NCBI GenBank assembly: GCA_002450925.1
Contig: DKAU01000026.1
Location: 1 to 12,375 of the forward strand
DNA: 12,375 nucleotides
Source of the DNA: Thiobacillus sp. UBA6918
Lineage (GTDB): Bacteria; Pseudomonadota; Gammaproteobacteria; Burkholderiales; Thiobacillaceae
Direction of reading: 5' to 3'
The position numbers were made by a program, and so were the translations under genes. Each line of letters begins with the position of its first letter. The first letter of the stretch is position 1. The notes under the pieces were generated by a model that did not search any database, was not told the origin of the DNA, and worked only from the letters and a program-made list of their open reading frames with translations. Shown here in pieces: positions 6,104 to 12,375 of the stretch.

Positions 6104-7119
6104 CAATGGAAGGAAAGGGCGTTGGACAGCAGTTTTGCCGTCACGTCGACAATAGGAATGACGCGCTCATAGGCCATGCGGGTTGGGCCAACCACGCCCA
6201 GCGTGCCGACCACCTGACCGTCGACTTCATAGGGTGCGGTAACCAGGCTGCATTCATCGAGAGGCAAGGTGTCGGATTCTCCACCGATGAATATCTGTAC
6301 GCCCTGGGCTGCGCGCGACTGTTCAAGCAATTGCAAAAGCGTGGTTTTCTGTTCGAAAGCGTCGAACAAACGGCGCAGATTTTGCATGTTGGCCGAAAGC
6401 TCTTGCACGTCCAGCAATTTGCGGCTGCCCGAAACCACCACGGATTCGCGTTGGCCATCGATGGCTTCTGAGCCGGCGTTGACTGCTGCCGTCATCAGTG
6501 CCTGCATGTCGTCTCGCATGCGGCCGAGTTCGACCTTGAGGCTGGAGCGCATATCATCGAAAGTGCGGCCTGCAAAATGGCGGTTGAAATAGTTGGCGTA
6601 TTCGGTGAGTTGAGACTGGGTGTAGGTTTGCTCGGTGAGTATGACGCGGTTTTCCACCTCGCCTTCCTGGGTGACGATGATGAGCAGAACACGTTTCTCG
6701 GACAGGCTAAGGAATTCAACTTGCCGGCAAGAGGGGTTGCGTCGCGGCATCATGACCAGGCCGGCAAACTGGGTGAGTTCGGAAAGCATGTTGGATGCCG
6801 TAGCCAGGAGTTTTTGAGGATCATCCGGCGCAAGTTGTCTTTGAAGCTCCCCCAGGGCATTTTGTTCAAGCGGGCGTACGGTAAGCAGCGTGTCGACAAA
6901 GAAACGATATCCGCGTGGGGTGGGTAACCTGCCCGCAGAAGTATGCGGGCTGGCAACGAATCCCATGTCTTCAAGATCAGCCATGATGTTGCGGATGCTT
7001 GCGGGCGAAAGGTCCAGTCCGGAATGCCTTGCCAGCGTGCGCGACCCGACCGGCTCGCCTTCGATGATATGGCGTTCGATCAGGGTTTTAAGAAGGGTAC
7101 GTGCGCGGTCGTTGAGCAT
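6103..7119 (-). CDS. hrcA: Heat-inducible transcription repressor HrcA
   Basis: This 338-aa repressor binds CIRCE operators upstream of chaperone genes. The N-terminal winged-helix part (about 1-80) contains GEPVGSRTLA, LSPASIRNIMADLEDMGF and the strongly conserved SPHTSAGRLPTPRGYRFFVD. The rest is the GAF-like dimerisation region, with the typical end RMAYERVIPIVDVTAKLLSNAL. The length matches the family. The ATG at 7119 begins the conserved N-terminus; the best Shine-Dalgarno candidate, AAGGA, lies 13 nt upstream, which is long. The gene is divergent from nadK with a 70-bp intergenic region and is followed by hemH with a stop/start overlap. No chaperone gene (grpE, dnaK, groEL) is in the window, so its targets lie elsewhere. 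Confidence 0.96.
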   Translation of the reverse strand: MLNDRARTLLKTLIERHIIEGEPVGSRTLARHSGLDLSPASIRNIMADLEDMGFVASPHTSAGRLPTPRGYRFFVDTLLTVRPLEQNALGELQRQLAPDDPQKLLATASNMLSELTQFAGLVMMPRRNPSCRQVEFLSLSEKRVLLIIVTQEGEVENRVILTEQTYTQSQLTEYANYFNRHFAGRTFDDMRSSLKVELGRMRDDMQALMTAAVNAGSEAIDGQRESVVVSGSRKLLDVQELSANMQNLRRLFDAFEQKTTLLQLLEQSRAAQGVQIFIGGESDTLPLDECSLVTAPYEVDGQVVGTLGVVGPTRMAYERVIPIVDVTAKLLSNALSFH

Positions 7120-7137
7120 GTTGGAAAAATAATCCTT

Positions 7138-7156
7138 GCGCCTTTCAGGAAAGTGC
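7138..7156. promoter_or_regulatory. Imperfect 19-bp dyad between hrcA and nadK
   Basis: The sequence is symmetric about position 7147: outer GC/GC, then CTTTC facing GGAAAG, with two wobble-type pairs and one mismatch. One arm carries AGCACT on the minus strand, like half of a CIRCE element, but the second arm does not match. It could be a degenerate HrcA operator or chance. Confidence 0.2.
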
Positions 7157-7176
7157 TTTTAGAGATTTTACAACCG

Positions 7177-7182
7177 TATAAT
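7177..7182 (+). promoter_or_regulatory. Consensus -10 box of the nadK-recN promoter
   Basis: A perfect TATAAT is present. The -35 position (17-nt spacing) is poor (TGCTTT). The expected transcription start is at 7189-7190, which coincides with the A of the nadK ATG at 7190. The upstream ATG at 7181 overlaps this box and so cannot be the start if this promoter is used. Confidence 0.6.
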
Positions 7183-7189
7183 GGGGGGC

Positions 7190-8062
7190 ATGGCTCAAAC
7201 TTTCAACAAAGTCGCCCTTGTTGGCAAATACGACAATCCGACCATCGCCGGATCTGTGGAACGATTGGCGGCCTATCTTTCGGGCCAGGGGCATGAAGTC
7301 GTGCTGGCCAACCAGACTGCACAGGCTCTCCACCTGTCAGGTTACAAGCATGCTGATCTGTCGCAACTGGCTGACATGGTTGATGTGGTTATCGTGCTGG
7401 GCGGCGATGGCACCATGCTTTCAATTGCACGTGCCTTGGCGCCATATCCTGTTCCCTTGATAGGTATCAACCAGGGCCGGCTTGGTTTCCTGACCGATAT
7501 CACGGTTGGAAACATGGAAACGGAACTCTCGCGCATGTTAAGCGGTGAGTACGATACTGAAGAACGCATTTTGCTGACTGCATCGCTTGAGCACGAAGAC
7601 GGCGCCTATCATGAAGGCTCTGCCTTTAATGATGTGGTGGTCAGCAAGGCAGGCACGGGCCGTCTGATTGAGTTCGAAGTCATCATTGATAACGAATATG
7701 TCTACACCCAGCGTTCTGATGGGCTGGTGATCGCTACGCCTACGGGTTCTACCGCATATGCACTTTCTGCTGGTGGGCCAATCCTGTATCCAACACTTGA
7801 GGCCATTGCGCTGGTTCCCATTTGCCCACATACCCTGTCCGCACGCCCCATTGTCGTGAGCAGCGATTCGCTGGTGGATATCATCATTCATCATGCTGAC
7901 GATGCGCGCGTACATTTCGACGGCCAGAAATACTTTGATCTGCACAAGGGCGACAAGGTCCACATCGGCCGCATGCCGCACAATGTAACGTTGCTTCATC
8001 CAAAGCATTACAGTTACTACGATACGCTGAGGCAAAAGTTGCACTGGGGCAAGCAACTCTAA
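7190..8062 (+). CDS. nadK: NAD kinase
   Basis: This 290-aa cytoplasmic enzyme phosphorylates NAD to NADP. It shows the family motifs in order: GGDGT (71-75) with the catalytic aspartate, GINQGRLGFL (92-101), NDVVV (147-151) and the NAD-binding SDGLVIATPTGSTAYALSAGGP (176-197). ICPHTLSARP (211-220) follows. The length is normal. The ATG at 7190 is preferred to the in-frame ATG at 7181, which lies inside the TATAAT promoter box. The only G-rich stretch (7183-7188) ends one base before the start, too close for an ordinary Shine-Dalgarno interaction, so initiation may be leaderless. recN begins 18 nt after the stop, and the two form an operon, as is common in betaproteobacteria. Confidence 0.97.
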   Translation: MAQTFNKVALVGKYDNPTIAGSVERLAAYLSGQGHEVVLANQTAQALHLSGYKHADLSQLADMVDVVIVLGGDGTMLSIARALAPYPVPLIGINQGRLGFLTDITVGNMETELSRMLSGEYDTEERILLTASLEHEDGAYHEGSAFNDVVVSKAGTGRLIEFEVIIDNEYVYTQRSDGLVIATPTGSTAYALSAGGPILYPTLEAIALVPICPHTLSARPIVVSSDSLVDIIIHHADDARVHFDGQKYFDLHKGDKVHIGRMPHNVTLLHPKHYSYYDTLRQKLHWGKQL

Positions 8063-8080
8063 CTGAAGAGAGATTGCGTA

Positions 8081-9775
8081 ATGCTGCAACGGCTCTCCAT
8101 CCGCAACTTCATCCTGGTAGATTCCCTGGACATCGATTTCCAGTCAGGACTTACCGTTCTTACTGGCGAAACCGGCGCAGGAAAATCCATTCTGGTTGAT
8201 GCGCTGTCACTGGTGTTGGGTGACCGTGCCGAATCGGGTGTGGTTCGGACAGGAGCGAAGAAAGCCGAGATCAGTGCCGAGTTCGAACTTGGTGGACTGG
8301 ATGAGGTAGAAGCCTGGCTGCATGAACACGGCCTTGAAGGCGATCCTGGCCAGTGCCTGTTGCGCCGGGTTCTGGAAGACGAAGGCAGAAGCCGGGCATT
8401 CATCAATGGTTCTCCTGTCACGCTGACACAGATGCGCGAACTGGGTGAACAGCTGGTTGATATCCATGGCCAGCACGCCCATCATGCCCTTCTTAAATCG
8501 GCAGTTCAGCGTGAACTGCTGGATGAATTTGCCGAGGCACAGGCAGAGTCGATGGCAACGAACCAGTCATGGCTGGGTTGGCAGGCTGCCAGGAAGCGCC
8601 TGAACGCCGCACGAGAGGAAGCCAGCACTCGTTTGCTGGAAAAGGAAGGGCTGGAAGCGGCATTGGCCGAGGTTGCCCCCTTGTTGGAAGACTTGCGCAA
8701 TTGGGACGAGATGCAGTCCGAACACCAGCGTCAGGCACACATGTCCACGCTCATCGAAACCGGTGCCCAAGTCCTGGCGGGTCTCGAGGATGAAGAGGAG
8801 GGAGTGCTACGTCGCTTGGCGAATTTGCACAGCCTGCTGCGTGACATGCTTGAAAAGGACACGAGCCTTTTTGATGAGCAGGCATTGATCGATGCGGCGC
8901 TGAGCAATCTGGAGGAAGCGCGGCATGGTTTGCGCCGGTACGCCGATCGGCTGAGCATGGATCCTGGCCGGCTTGCCGAGCTTGACCGCCGCATGGCCGA
9001 AGTCCATCGCGTTTCACGCAAGCATCGTCTTTCGATTCCGGAATTGCTGGAACGGCAAGTCGGCTGGAAAATGCGCATGGATGAGCTTGCGGCCGACCAG
9101 GACATCGAAGCGCTGGAAGCAGAGCTTGAAAACACGGAAAAATCCTATCGAGCCAATGCGCAACTACTTTCTGAAAAGAGAAAACGGGCCGCGCAAAATC
9201 TTGCCGAGACGGTTACTCGAACCATGGCAGAACTGGCGCTGGGTGATGGCCGGTTTGAAGTGCAGTTTGTCGCATGCCAGCCACAGTCTTTTGGCATGGA
9301 AGAGGTTGTTTTCTTTGTTGCCAGTCATGCCAGTCTTTCACCGGGGCCTTTGGATAAGGTGGCTTCAGGTGGCGAGCTTTCTCGCATCAGCCTGGCTATC
9401 CAGACTGTTCTGTCCAGTGAAGCTGGGGTACCCACCCTTATTTTTGACGAGGTTGATGTCGGCATCGGTGGGGGGGTAGCCGAAGCGGTTGGCAGAAGGC
9501 TTGCGCTCCTTGGCGATAAGCGACAGGTGCTGGTTGTGACGCATTTGCCCCAGGTGGCGGCCCATGGTCGACATCATTTGCGCGTGAGCAAACTCTCAGG
9601 GGCTGACAAGGTCATTAGCCAGCTGGTGCGGCTCGATGATGAAGAAAGGGTGCTTGAGATAGCGCGCATGCTGGGCGGACAGGAAATAACTGAAACCACA
9701 CGCAAACACGCACGGGAAATGCTGGCCGGTGCGGGCCGGAACAAGCCGGCCAGGGACAGGCAGAAATCCGCCTGA
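8081..9775 (+). CDS. recN: DNA repair protein RecN (SMC-like ATPase)
   Basis: This 564-aa SMC-family ATPase acts in recombinational repair of double-strand breaks. The Walker A motif GETGAGKS is at 29-36. A long charged, helix-forming region with coiled-coil character occupies about 150-370. The ABC signature ASGGELSR is near 428-435 and Walker B with LIFDEVDVGIGG near 452-463, followed by LVVTHLPQVAAHG. The length is typical. The ATG at 8081 is preceded by a GAAGAGAG purine-rich ribosome binding site and begins the conserved MLQRLSIRNFILVD. It is co-transcribed with nadK. Its stop codon directly abuts the stop codon of the convergent fur gene, so its terminator signal must overlap coding DNA. 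Confidence 0.97.
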   Translation: MLQRLSIRNFILVDSLDIDFQSGLTVLTGETGAGKSILVDALSLVLGDRAESGVVRTGAKKAEISAEFELGGLDEVEAWLHEHGLEGDPGQCLLRRVLEDEGRSRAFINGSPVTLTQMRELGEQLVDIHGQHAHHALLKSAVQRELLDEFAEAQAESMATNQSWLGWQAARKRLNAAREEASTRLLEKEGLEAALAEVAPLLEDLRNWDEMQSEHQRQAHMSTLIETGAQVLAGLEDEEEGVLRRLANLHSLLRDMLEKDTSLFDEQALIDAALSNLEEARHGLRRYADRLSMDPGRLAELDRRMAEVHRVSRKHRLSIPELLERQVGWKMRMDELAADQDIEALEAELENTEKSYRANAQLLSEKRKRAAQNLAETVTRTMAELALGDGRFEVQFVACQPQSFGMEEVVFFVASHASLSPGPLDKVASGGELSRISLAIQTVLSSEAGVPTLIFDEVDVGIGGGVAEAVGRRLALLGDKRQVLVVTHLPQVAAHGRHHLRVSKLSGADKVISQLVRLDDEERVLEIARMLGGQEITETTRKHAREMLAGAGRNKPARDRQKSA

Positions 9776-9787
9776 TTATTTCTTTTT
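9757..9787 (+). terminator. Probable recN terminator embedded in the end of fur
   Basis: CAGGC (9757-9761) and GCCTG (9770-9774) can pair around an 8-nt loop, followed by the T-rich run TTATTTCTTTTT (9776-9787). The stem covers the last recN codons and stop; the T-run is the complement of the lysine codons ending fur. The stem is only 5 bp, so the terminator would be modest. It works only rightward, since no T-run follows on the minus strand. Confidence 0.4.
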
Positions 9788-10210
9788 GGATTTGTGTGGG
9801 CAGGGGCTCTTGGTGCAGTCCACGTAAATTTGAAGTGAGTGGTCGTGAATGGCAAAACCCCGCGATTCCACGACTTTTTTCTGGCGTTTCTCGATTTCCG
9901 CGTCAAAAAATTCCTCAACTCGGCCGCATTGCATGCAGACCAGATGGTCGTGATGGTCCCCCTCGTTGAGTTCAAAAACGGCCTTGTCGCTGTCGAAGTG
10001 ATGACGCATGAGCAGGCCGGCCTGCTCGAATTGCGTCAACACCCTGTAGACGGTGGCCAAACCGATATCCTGACCTTCCTCTTTAAGCAGTGAATAAACC
10101 TCTTCCGCCGTCATGTGGCGTTTTTTGCTGTTTTCAAAGAGGTCAAGGATCTTCAGGCGGGGGAGGGTGGCTTTCAGGCCAATGCTCTTAAGATCGCTCG
10201 GATTGCTCAT
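9776..10210 (-). CDS. fur: Ferric uptake regulator Fur
   Basis: This 144-aa iron-responsive repressor dimerises and binds Fur boxes when loaded with Fe2+. The winged-helix DNA-binding domain (about 1-80) includes ATLPRLKILDLF, HMTAEEVY and IGLATVYRVLTQFEQAGL. The metal-binding and dimerisation domain has HHDHLVC (86-92), CxxC at 92-95 and a second cysteine pair at 132 and 137. It ends in a lysine-rich tail. The ATG at 10210 is chosen because GGAG lies 6 nt upstream; a TTG further up at 10234 has no support. It is convergent with recN, with no intergenic base, and divergent from bamE. The spot between the genes holds a Fur-box-like AT dyad, so autoregulation is plausible. The sequence fits Fur better than Zur or PerR, and the fur-bamE-dapB neighbourhood is common in this group. 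Confidence 0.95.
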   Translation of the reverse strand: MSNPSDLKSIGLKATLPRLKILDLFENSKKRHMTAEEVYSLLKEEGQDIGLATVYRVLTQFEQAGLLMRHHFDSDKAVFELNEGDHHDHLVCMQCGRVEEFFDAEIEKRQKKVVESRGFAIHDHSLQIYVDCTKSPCPHKSKKK

Positions 10211-10229
10211 GCAGGACTCCGAAATGGGA

Positions 10230-10259
10230 TTCAAAGTCAGTTATGATAACGCTTTTGAA
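10230..10259. promoter_or_regulatory. Divergent fur/bamE promoter region with Fur-box-like dyad
   Basis: The centre is TTATGATAA (10241-10249), flanked by TTCAAA (10230-10235) and TTTGAA (10254-10259). On the plus strand TATGAT (10242-10247) could be the bamE -10 box, with a start near 10254. On the minus strand TATCAT (10248-10243) could be the fur -10 box, with a start near 10236. Both would give leaders of about 26 nt. The -35 positions are poor for both, and the outer arms are one base out of register with the inner dyad. The core resembles half of the Fur-box consensus. Confidence 0.35.
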
Positions 10260-10269
10260 GCTTTTACCC

Positions 10270-10273
10270 GGAG
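10270..10273 (+). promoter_or_regulatory. Ribosome binding site deciding the bamE start
   Basis: GGAG lies 7 nt before the TTG at 10281. That TTG is followed directly by a lipoprotein signal peptide. The upstream in-frame ATGs at 10209 and 10224 would place the putative promoter and extra non-signal residues before it. Confidence 0.6.
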
Positions 10274-10280
10274 TGGACAG

Positions 10281-11474
10281 TTGAAAGCCCTGCGTGTTTT
10301 ACCGCTTGTATTGCTCTTGGCCGCGTGTTCGTCGGTGAAGAATCCCTTGTCGCCCTACCGGATTGACGTCCAGCAGGGCAATGCCCTGGAACAGGAATCC
10401 GTCGACAAGCTCAAGCCAGGTCTTACGCGCTCCCAAGTGCGCTTTCTGCTGGGGACGCCTTTGCTGGTTGACCCCTTCCGTACCAATCGCTGGGACTACG
10501 TTTTCAATTACCGCAAGGCAGGCAAGCTGGCTGAAGAAAGGCGTTTGGTGCTTTACTTTGACGGCGATGTGCTCAGCCGGATCGAAGCTGAAGGCTTTGA
10601 GCCCAAGGGTGAAATCCCTGCTGCCAAGCCAGACATGACAGACAAACAGGGGGATAAGTCTTCTCAGAAGCCCTCGGAAAAGCCGGCAGAAAAAACGGTT
10701 GAACCTGCAGTAACGGCGCCGGCAAAGCCCGCAGTTGTGGAAACAGCTCCCGCAACTACACCTGCGGCCGCTCCGGAAACCGTCAAGCCTGTGCCTGTTG
10801 CCGCTGTTGAAGCGCCAAAATCCGATCCTGTAGCTCAGCCGCAGCCCAAATCAGTAGCGGAAGCGGCTCCTGCCGCCAAGGCCGCGACAATGAATTCCGT
10901 CTCATCTGACCAGCGCGGCATTAATGAGACATCAATCGTGCCCCCCCTTCAGGCCGATCAATCCAAAGAAACGAAGCCGGTTTCCAAACCGGCACAAGTT
11001 GCAGAACGGGCCCAGGAGTCAGTTGTCCTTCAGTCCGAATCGAATGTAGCGGCGCTCAAGCCCCAGGTCATGCCTGAATTCCAGAGTGCTCCTGCTGCAG
11101 GAGCGCCGGCATCGCCAGAAGCGCAGGTGCTGGCAGCGCTCAACACTTGGGCCAAAGTCTGGCAGGCCCGTGATGAAGAAGCATATCTGGCCGCCTATGC
11201 CGCCAGCTTCCGTCCGGATGGCGGTTTGAGTAGAGCGGAATGGGAAAAGCGCCGCCGTTTGCTGCTGGGCCTGGCGAGAAATATTGAGGTAAAGATCGAT
11301 GGTCCCGCCCTTGAGCTCGTTGGTGAGGACAAGGCGCAGGTCAGCTTCCGTCAGTTTTATCGTTCCGAATCCTATCAGGACGCCGTCATCAAACAATTGA
11401 AATTTGTTCGCGTGGATAACCTCTGGCTGATTGAAGAGGAGAGGGTGCTGGCGCCCATCAAGGTGAAAAAGTGA
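10281..11474 (+). CDS. bamE: BamE-type outer-membrane assembly lipoprotein with C-terminal NTF2/Cds6-like domain
   Basis: This 397-aa lipoprotein combines parts not usually joined. Residues 1-15 form a signal peptide ending in the lipobox LLAAC (lipidated C16). The BamE (SmpA/OmlA) domain, about 25-105, shows YRIDVQQGN, KLKPGLTRSQVRFLLGTPL and DPFRTNRWDYVF, matching the subunit of the Bam complex that inserts outer-membrane proteins. A low-complexity linker rich in Pro, Ala, Lys and Glu spans about 110-275. The last 120 residues (278-397) have VLAALNTWAKVWQARDEEAY, LSRAEWEKRR and SFRQFYRS, and resemble the NTF2-like domain found at the C-terminus of L,D-transpeptidases and similar envelope proteins (Cds6-type). 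Ordinary BamE has about 110-180 residues. The TTG start is set by GGAG upstream and the signal peptide; ATG 10224 or 10209 is a possible alternative. The stop overlaps dapB by 4 nt. Confidence 0.85.
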   Translation: MKALRVLPLVLLLAACSSVKNPLSPYRIDVQQGNALEQESVDKLKPGLTRSQVRFLLGTPLLVDPFRTNRWDYVFNYRKAGKLAEERRLVLYFDGDVLSRIEAEGFEPKGEIPAAKPDMTDKQGDKSSQKPSEKPAEKTVEPAVTAPAKPAVVETAPATTPAAAPETVKPVPVAAVEAPKSDPVAQPQPKSVAEAAPAAKAATMNSVSSDQRGINETSIVPPLQADQSKETKPVSKPAQVAERAQESVVLQSESNVAALKPQVMPEFQSAPAAGAPASPEAQVLAALNTWAKVWQARDEEAYLAAYAASFRPDGGLSRAEWEKRRRLLLGLARNIEVKIDGPALELVGEDKAQVSFRQFYRSESYQDAVIKQLKFVRVDNLWLIEEERVLAPIKVKK

Positions 11475-12274
11475 GTGCATTGAAAACAGTCATCGCTGGC
11501 GTCTCCGGTCGAATGGGCCGTGCTCTGCTGGAAGCTGTGGCAGGGGACGCTTCATGCGTATTGCATGGCGCGCTGGACAGGAGCGGGCACGCCAGCATTG
11601 GGCAGGATGCCAGTCTGCTTGGTGGGGGAAAGGGTGTATCCGTTACGGATAATTTGAATGAAGCACTGTCTGGCGCCGATGTGTTGGTGGACTTTACCCG
11701 GCCTGAAGCGACATTCGCGTATCTGGAGGCCTGCCGCAAGGCAAGGGTCAACCTCATCATTGGTACGACCGGTTTTGATGCGGCTGGCAAGGCTGTCATC
11801 GAAACTGCTGCAAAGGACATTGGCATTGTTTTCGCGCCCAATTTCAGCGTAGGCGTGAACTTGCTCATGCAACTGGCCGAGACCGCGTCACGTGTCCTGA
11901 ATGAGGGCTATGACATTGAAATCATCGAGGCACATCACCGCCACAAGGTTGATGCGCCTTCCGGAACCGCGCTCGGCATTGGCCAGGCTGTCGCTGGCGC
12001 ATTGGGACGTGACCTCAAGACTTGCGCTGTTTACGGCCGCGAAGGCGTGACGGGTGAGCGCAAGCCCGACACCATTGGTTTTGCCACAGTTCGCGGCGGT
12101 GACATTGTCGGCGACCATACGCTTCTGTTTGCCGGTATCGGAGAACGGGTCGAACTGACTCACAAGGCCAGCAGCCGCGCCACATTTGCCCACGGAGCCA
12201 TCAGGGCAGCCAAATGGCTGCAGGGCAAAGGCCCGGGTTTGTATGACATGCGCGATGTGCTGGGGTTGAAATAA
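11471..12274 (+). CDS. dapB: 4-hydroxy-tetrahydrodipicolinate reductase
   Basis: This 267-aa enzyme reduces the dihydrodipicolinate precursor with NAD(P)H in the diaminopimelate/lysine pathway, supplying both lysine and peptidoglycan cross-links. The N-terminal Rossmann motif GVSGRMGR is at 10-17. The segments VLVDFTRPEA (71-80), GTTGF (98-102) and FAPNFSVGVN (121-130) are conserved. The catalytic and substrate-binding segment EAHHRHKVDAPSGTAL is at 153-168. The length is normal. The start is GTG at 11471, overlapping the bamE stop (GTGA), with AAGGTG 5 nt upstream, so translation is probably coupled. A glutaredoxin gene follows after 2 nt. Confidence 0.97.
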   Translation: MSALKTVIAGVSGRMGRALLEAVAGDASCVLHGALDRSGHASIGQDASLLGGGKGVSVTDNLNEALSGADVLVDFTRPEATFAYLEACRKARVNLIIGTTGFDAAGKAVIETAAKDIGIVFAPNFSVGVNLLMQLAETASRVLNEGYDIEIIEAHHRHKVDAPSGTALGIGQAVAGALGRDLKTCAVYGREGVTGERKPDTIGFATVRGGDIVGDHTLLFAGIGERVELTHKASSRATFAHGAIRAAKWLQGKGPGLYDMRDVLGLK

Positions 12275-12276
12275 GC

Positions 12277-12375
12277 ATGAACAAGGTAAAGGTATACAGC
12301 ACGGGGACATGTCCCATCTGCGTCAAGGCCAAGGCCTTCCTCGACAAGCGTGGCATCGGCTACGACGAAGTTCGC
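12277..12375 (+). CDS. Glutaredoxin (GrxC-like), truncated by window end
   Basis: The first 33 residues of a thioredoxin-fold protein are visible. The start MNKVKVYSTGTCPIC resembles GrxC-type glutaredoxins, which use glutathione to reduce disulfides, with the redox motif CPIC at 12-15 instead of the usual CPYC. KAKAFLDKRGIGYDEVR continues the expected first helix and second strand. The ATG is 2 nt after the dapB stop with no strong Shine-Dalgarno sequence (GGGG lies about 12 nt upstream), so coupling to dapB is likely. The rest of the gene lies beyond the window; the exact subclass cannot be fixed. Confidence 0.8.
   Translation, partial: MNKVKVYSTGTCPICVKAKAFLDKRGIGYDEVR

Noticed and set aside
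7181..7189. Upstream ATG as the nadK start (adds MGG)
   Set aside because: This ATG overlaps the TATAAT promoter box, and the conserved N-terminus begins at the next ATG.
7120..7189. Full CIRCE element in the hrcA upstream region
   Set aside because: Only one half-site-like AGCACT is present; the second half at the required 9-nt spacing is missing.
7538..8089. Open frame of 183 codons on the minus strand over nadK
   Set aside because: It is antisense to nadK, whose catalytic motifs are intact, and its translation resembles no known protein.
9470..9477. Seven-G tract in recN as a phase-variation switch
   Set aside because: It encodes the conserved glycines after Walker B and sits in a housekeeping gene; a tract of this length alone is weak evidence.
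10113..10280. N-terminal extension of the bamE frame back to 10113
   Set aside because: It runs antisense through the fur start and across the divergent promoter region; the lipoprotein signal peptide begins only at 10281.

Overview
The window looks like part of the chromosome of a sulfur-oxidising betaproteobacterium, probably of the Nitrosomonadales (Thiobacillus/Sulfuricella type). This rests on the housekeeping gene order hemH-hrcA / nadK-recN / fur / bamE-dapB, on a flavocytochrome c sulfide dehydrogenase locus beside it, and on overall protein character. No rRNA, tRNA, CRISPR array, insertion sequence or phage gene was seen, and genus assignment is inference.

Left part (1-4760), minus strand, sulfur metabolism: fccA (small monohaem cytochrome c) and fccB (Tat-exported FAD subunit) form a two-gene operon closed by a strong terminator at the window's left edge. 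Upstream lies a very large (900 aa) exported SoxB-like / 5'-nucleotidase-family protein with its own terminator. It has a tandem DSYYKDG repeat after the signal peptide, unusual substitutions at expected metal ligands and a C-terminal extension of about 290 residues with cysteine pairs. A related 25-bp element occurs once upstream of fccA and twice upstream of the SoxB-like gene, hinting at a shared regulator.

Middle part (5000-9775): hrcA (heat-shock repressor) and hemH (ferrochelatase) run leftward with a TGATG stop/start overlap. Divergently, nadK (NAD kinase) and recN (DNA repair) run rightward. nadK has a consensus -10 box so close to its start that its mRNA may be leaderless.

Right part (9776-12375): fur (leftward) converges on recN with no intergenic base. 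fur and bamE diverge from a short region whose centre is an AT-rich dyad that could hold both -10 boxes and a Fur site. The BamE protein is unusual: after the lipoprotein BamE domain come a long Pro/Ala/Lys/Glu linker and a C-terminal NTF2/Cds6-like domain. bamE overlaps dapB (lysine/diaminopimelate synthesis) by 4 nt, and dapB is followed after 2 nt by a glutaredoxin gene cut by the window end.

The most novel material is the SoxB-like protein with its possible co-regulation with fccAB, and the BamE fusion. The rest is conserved core genome.
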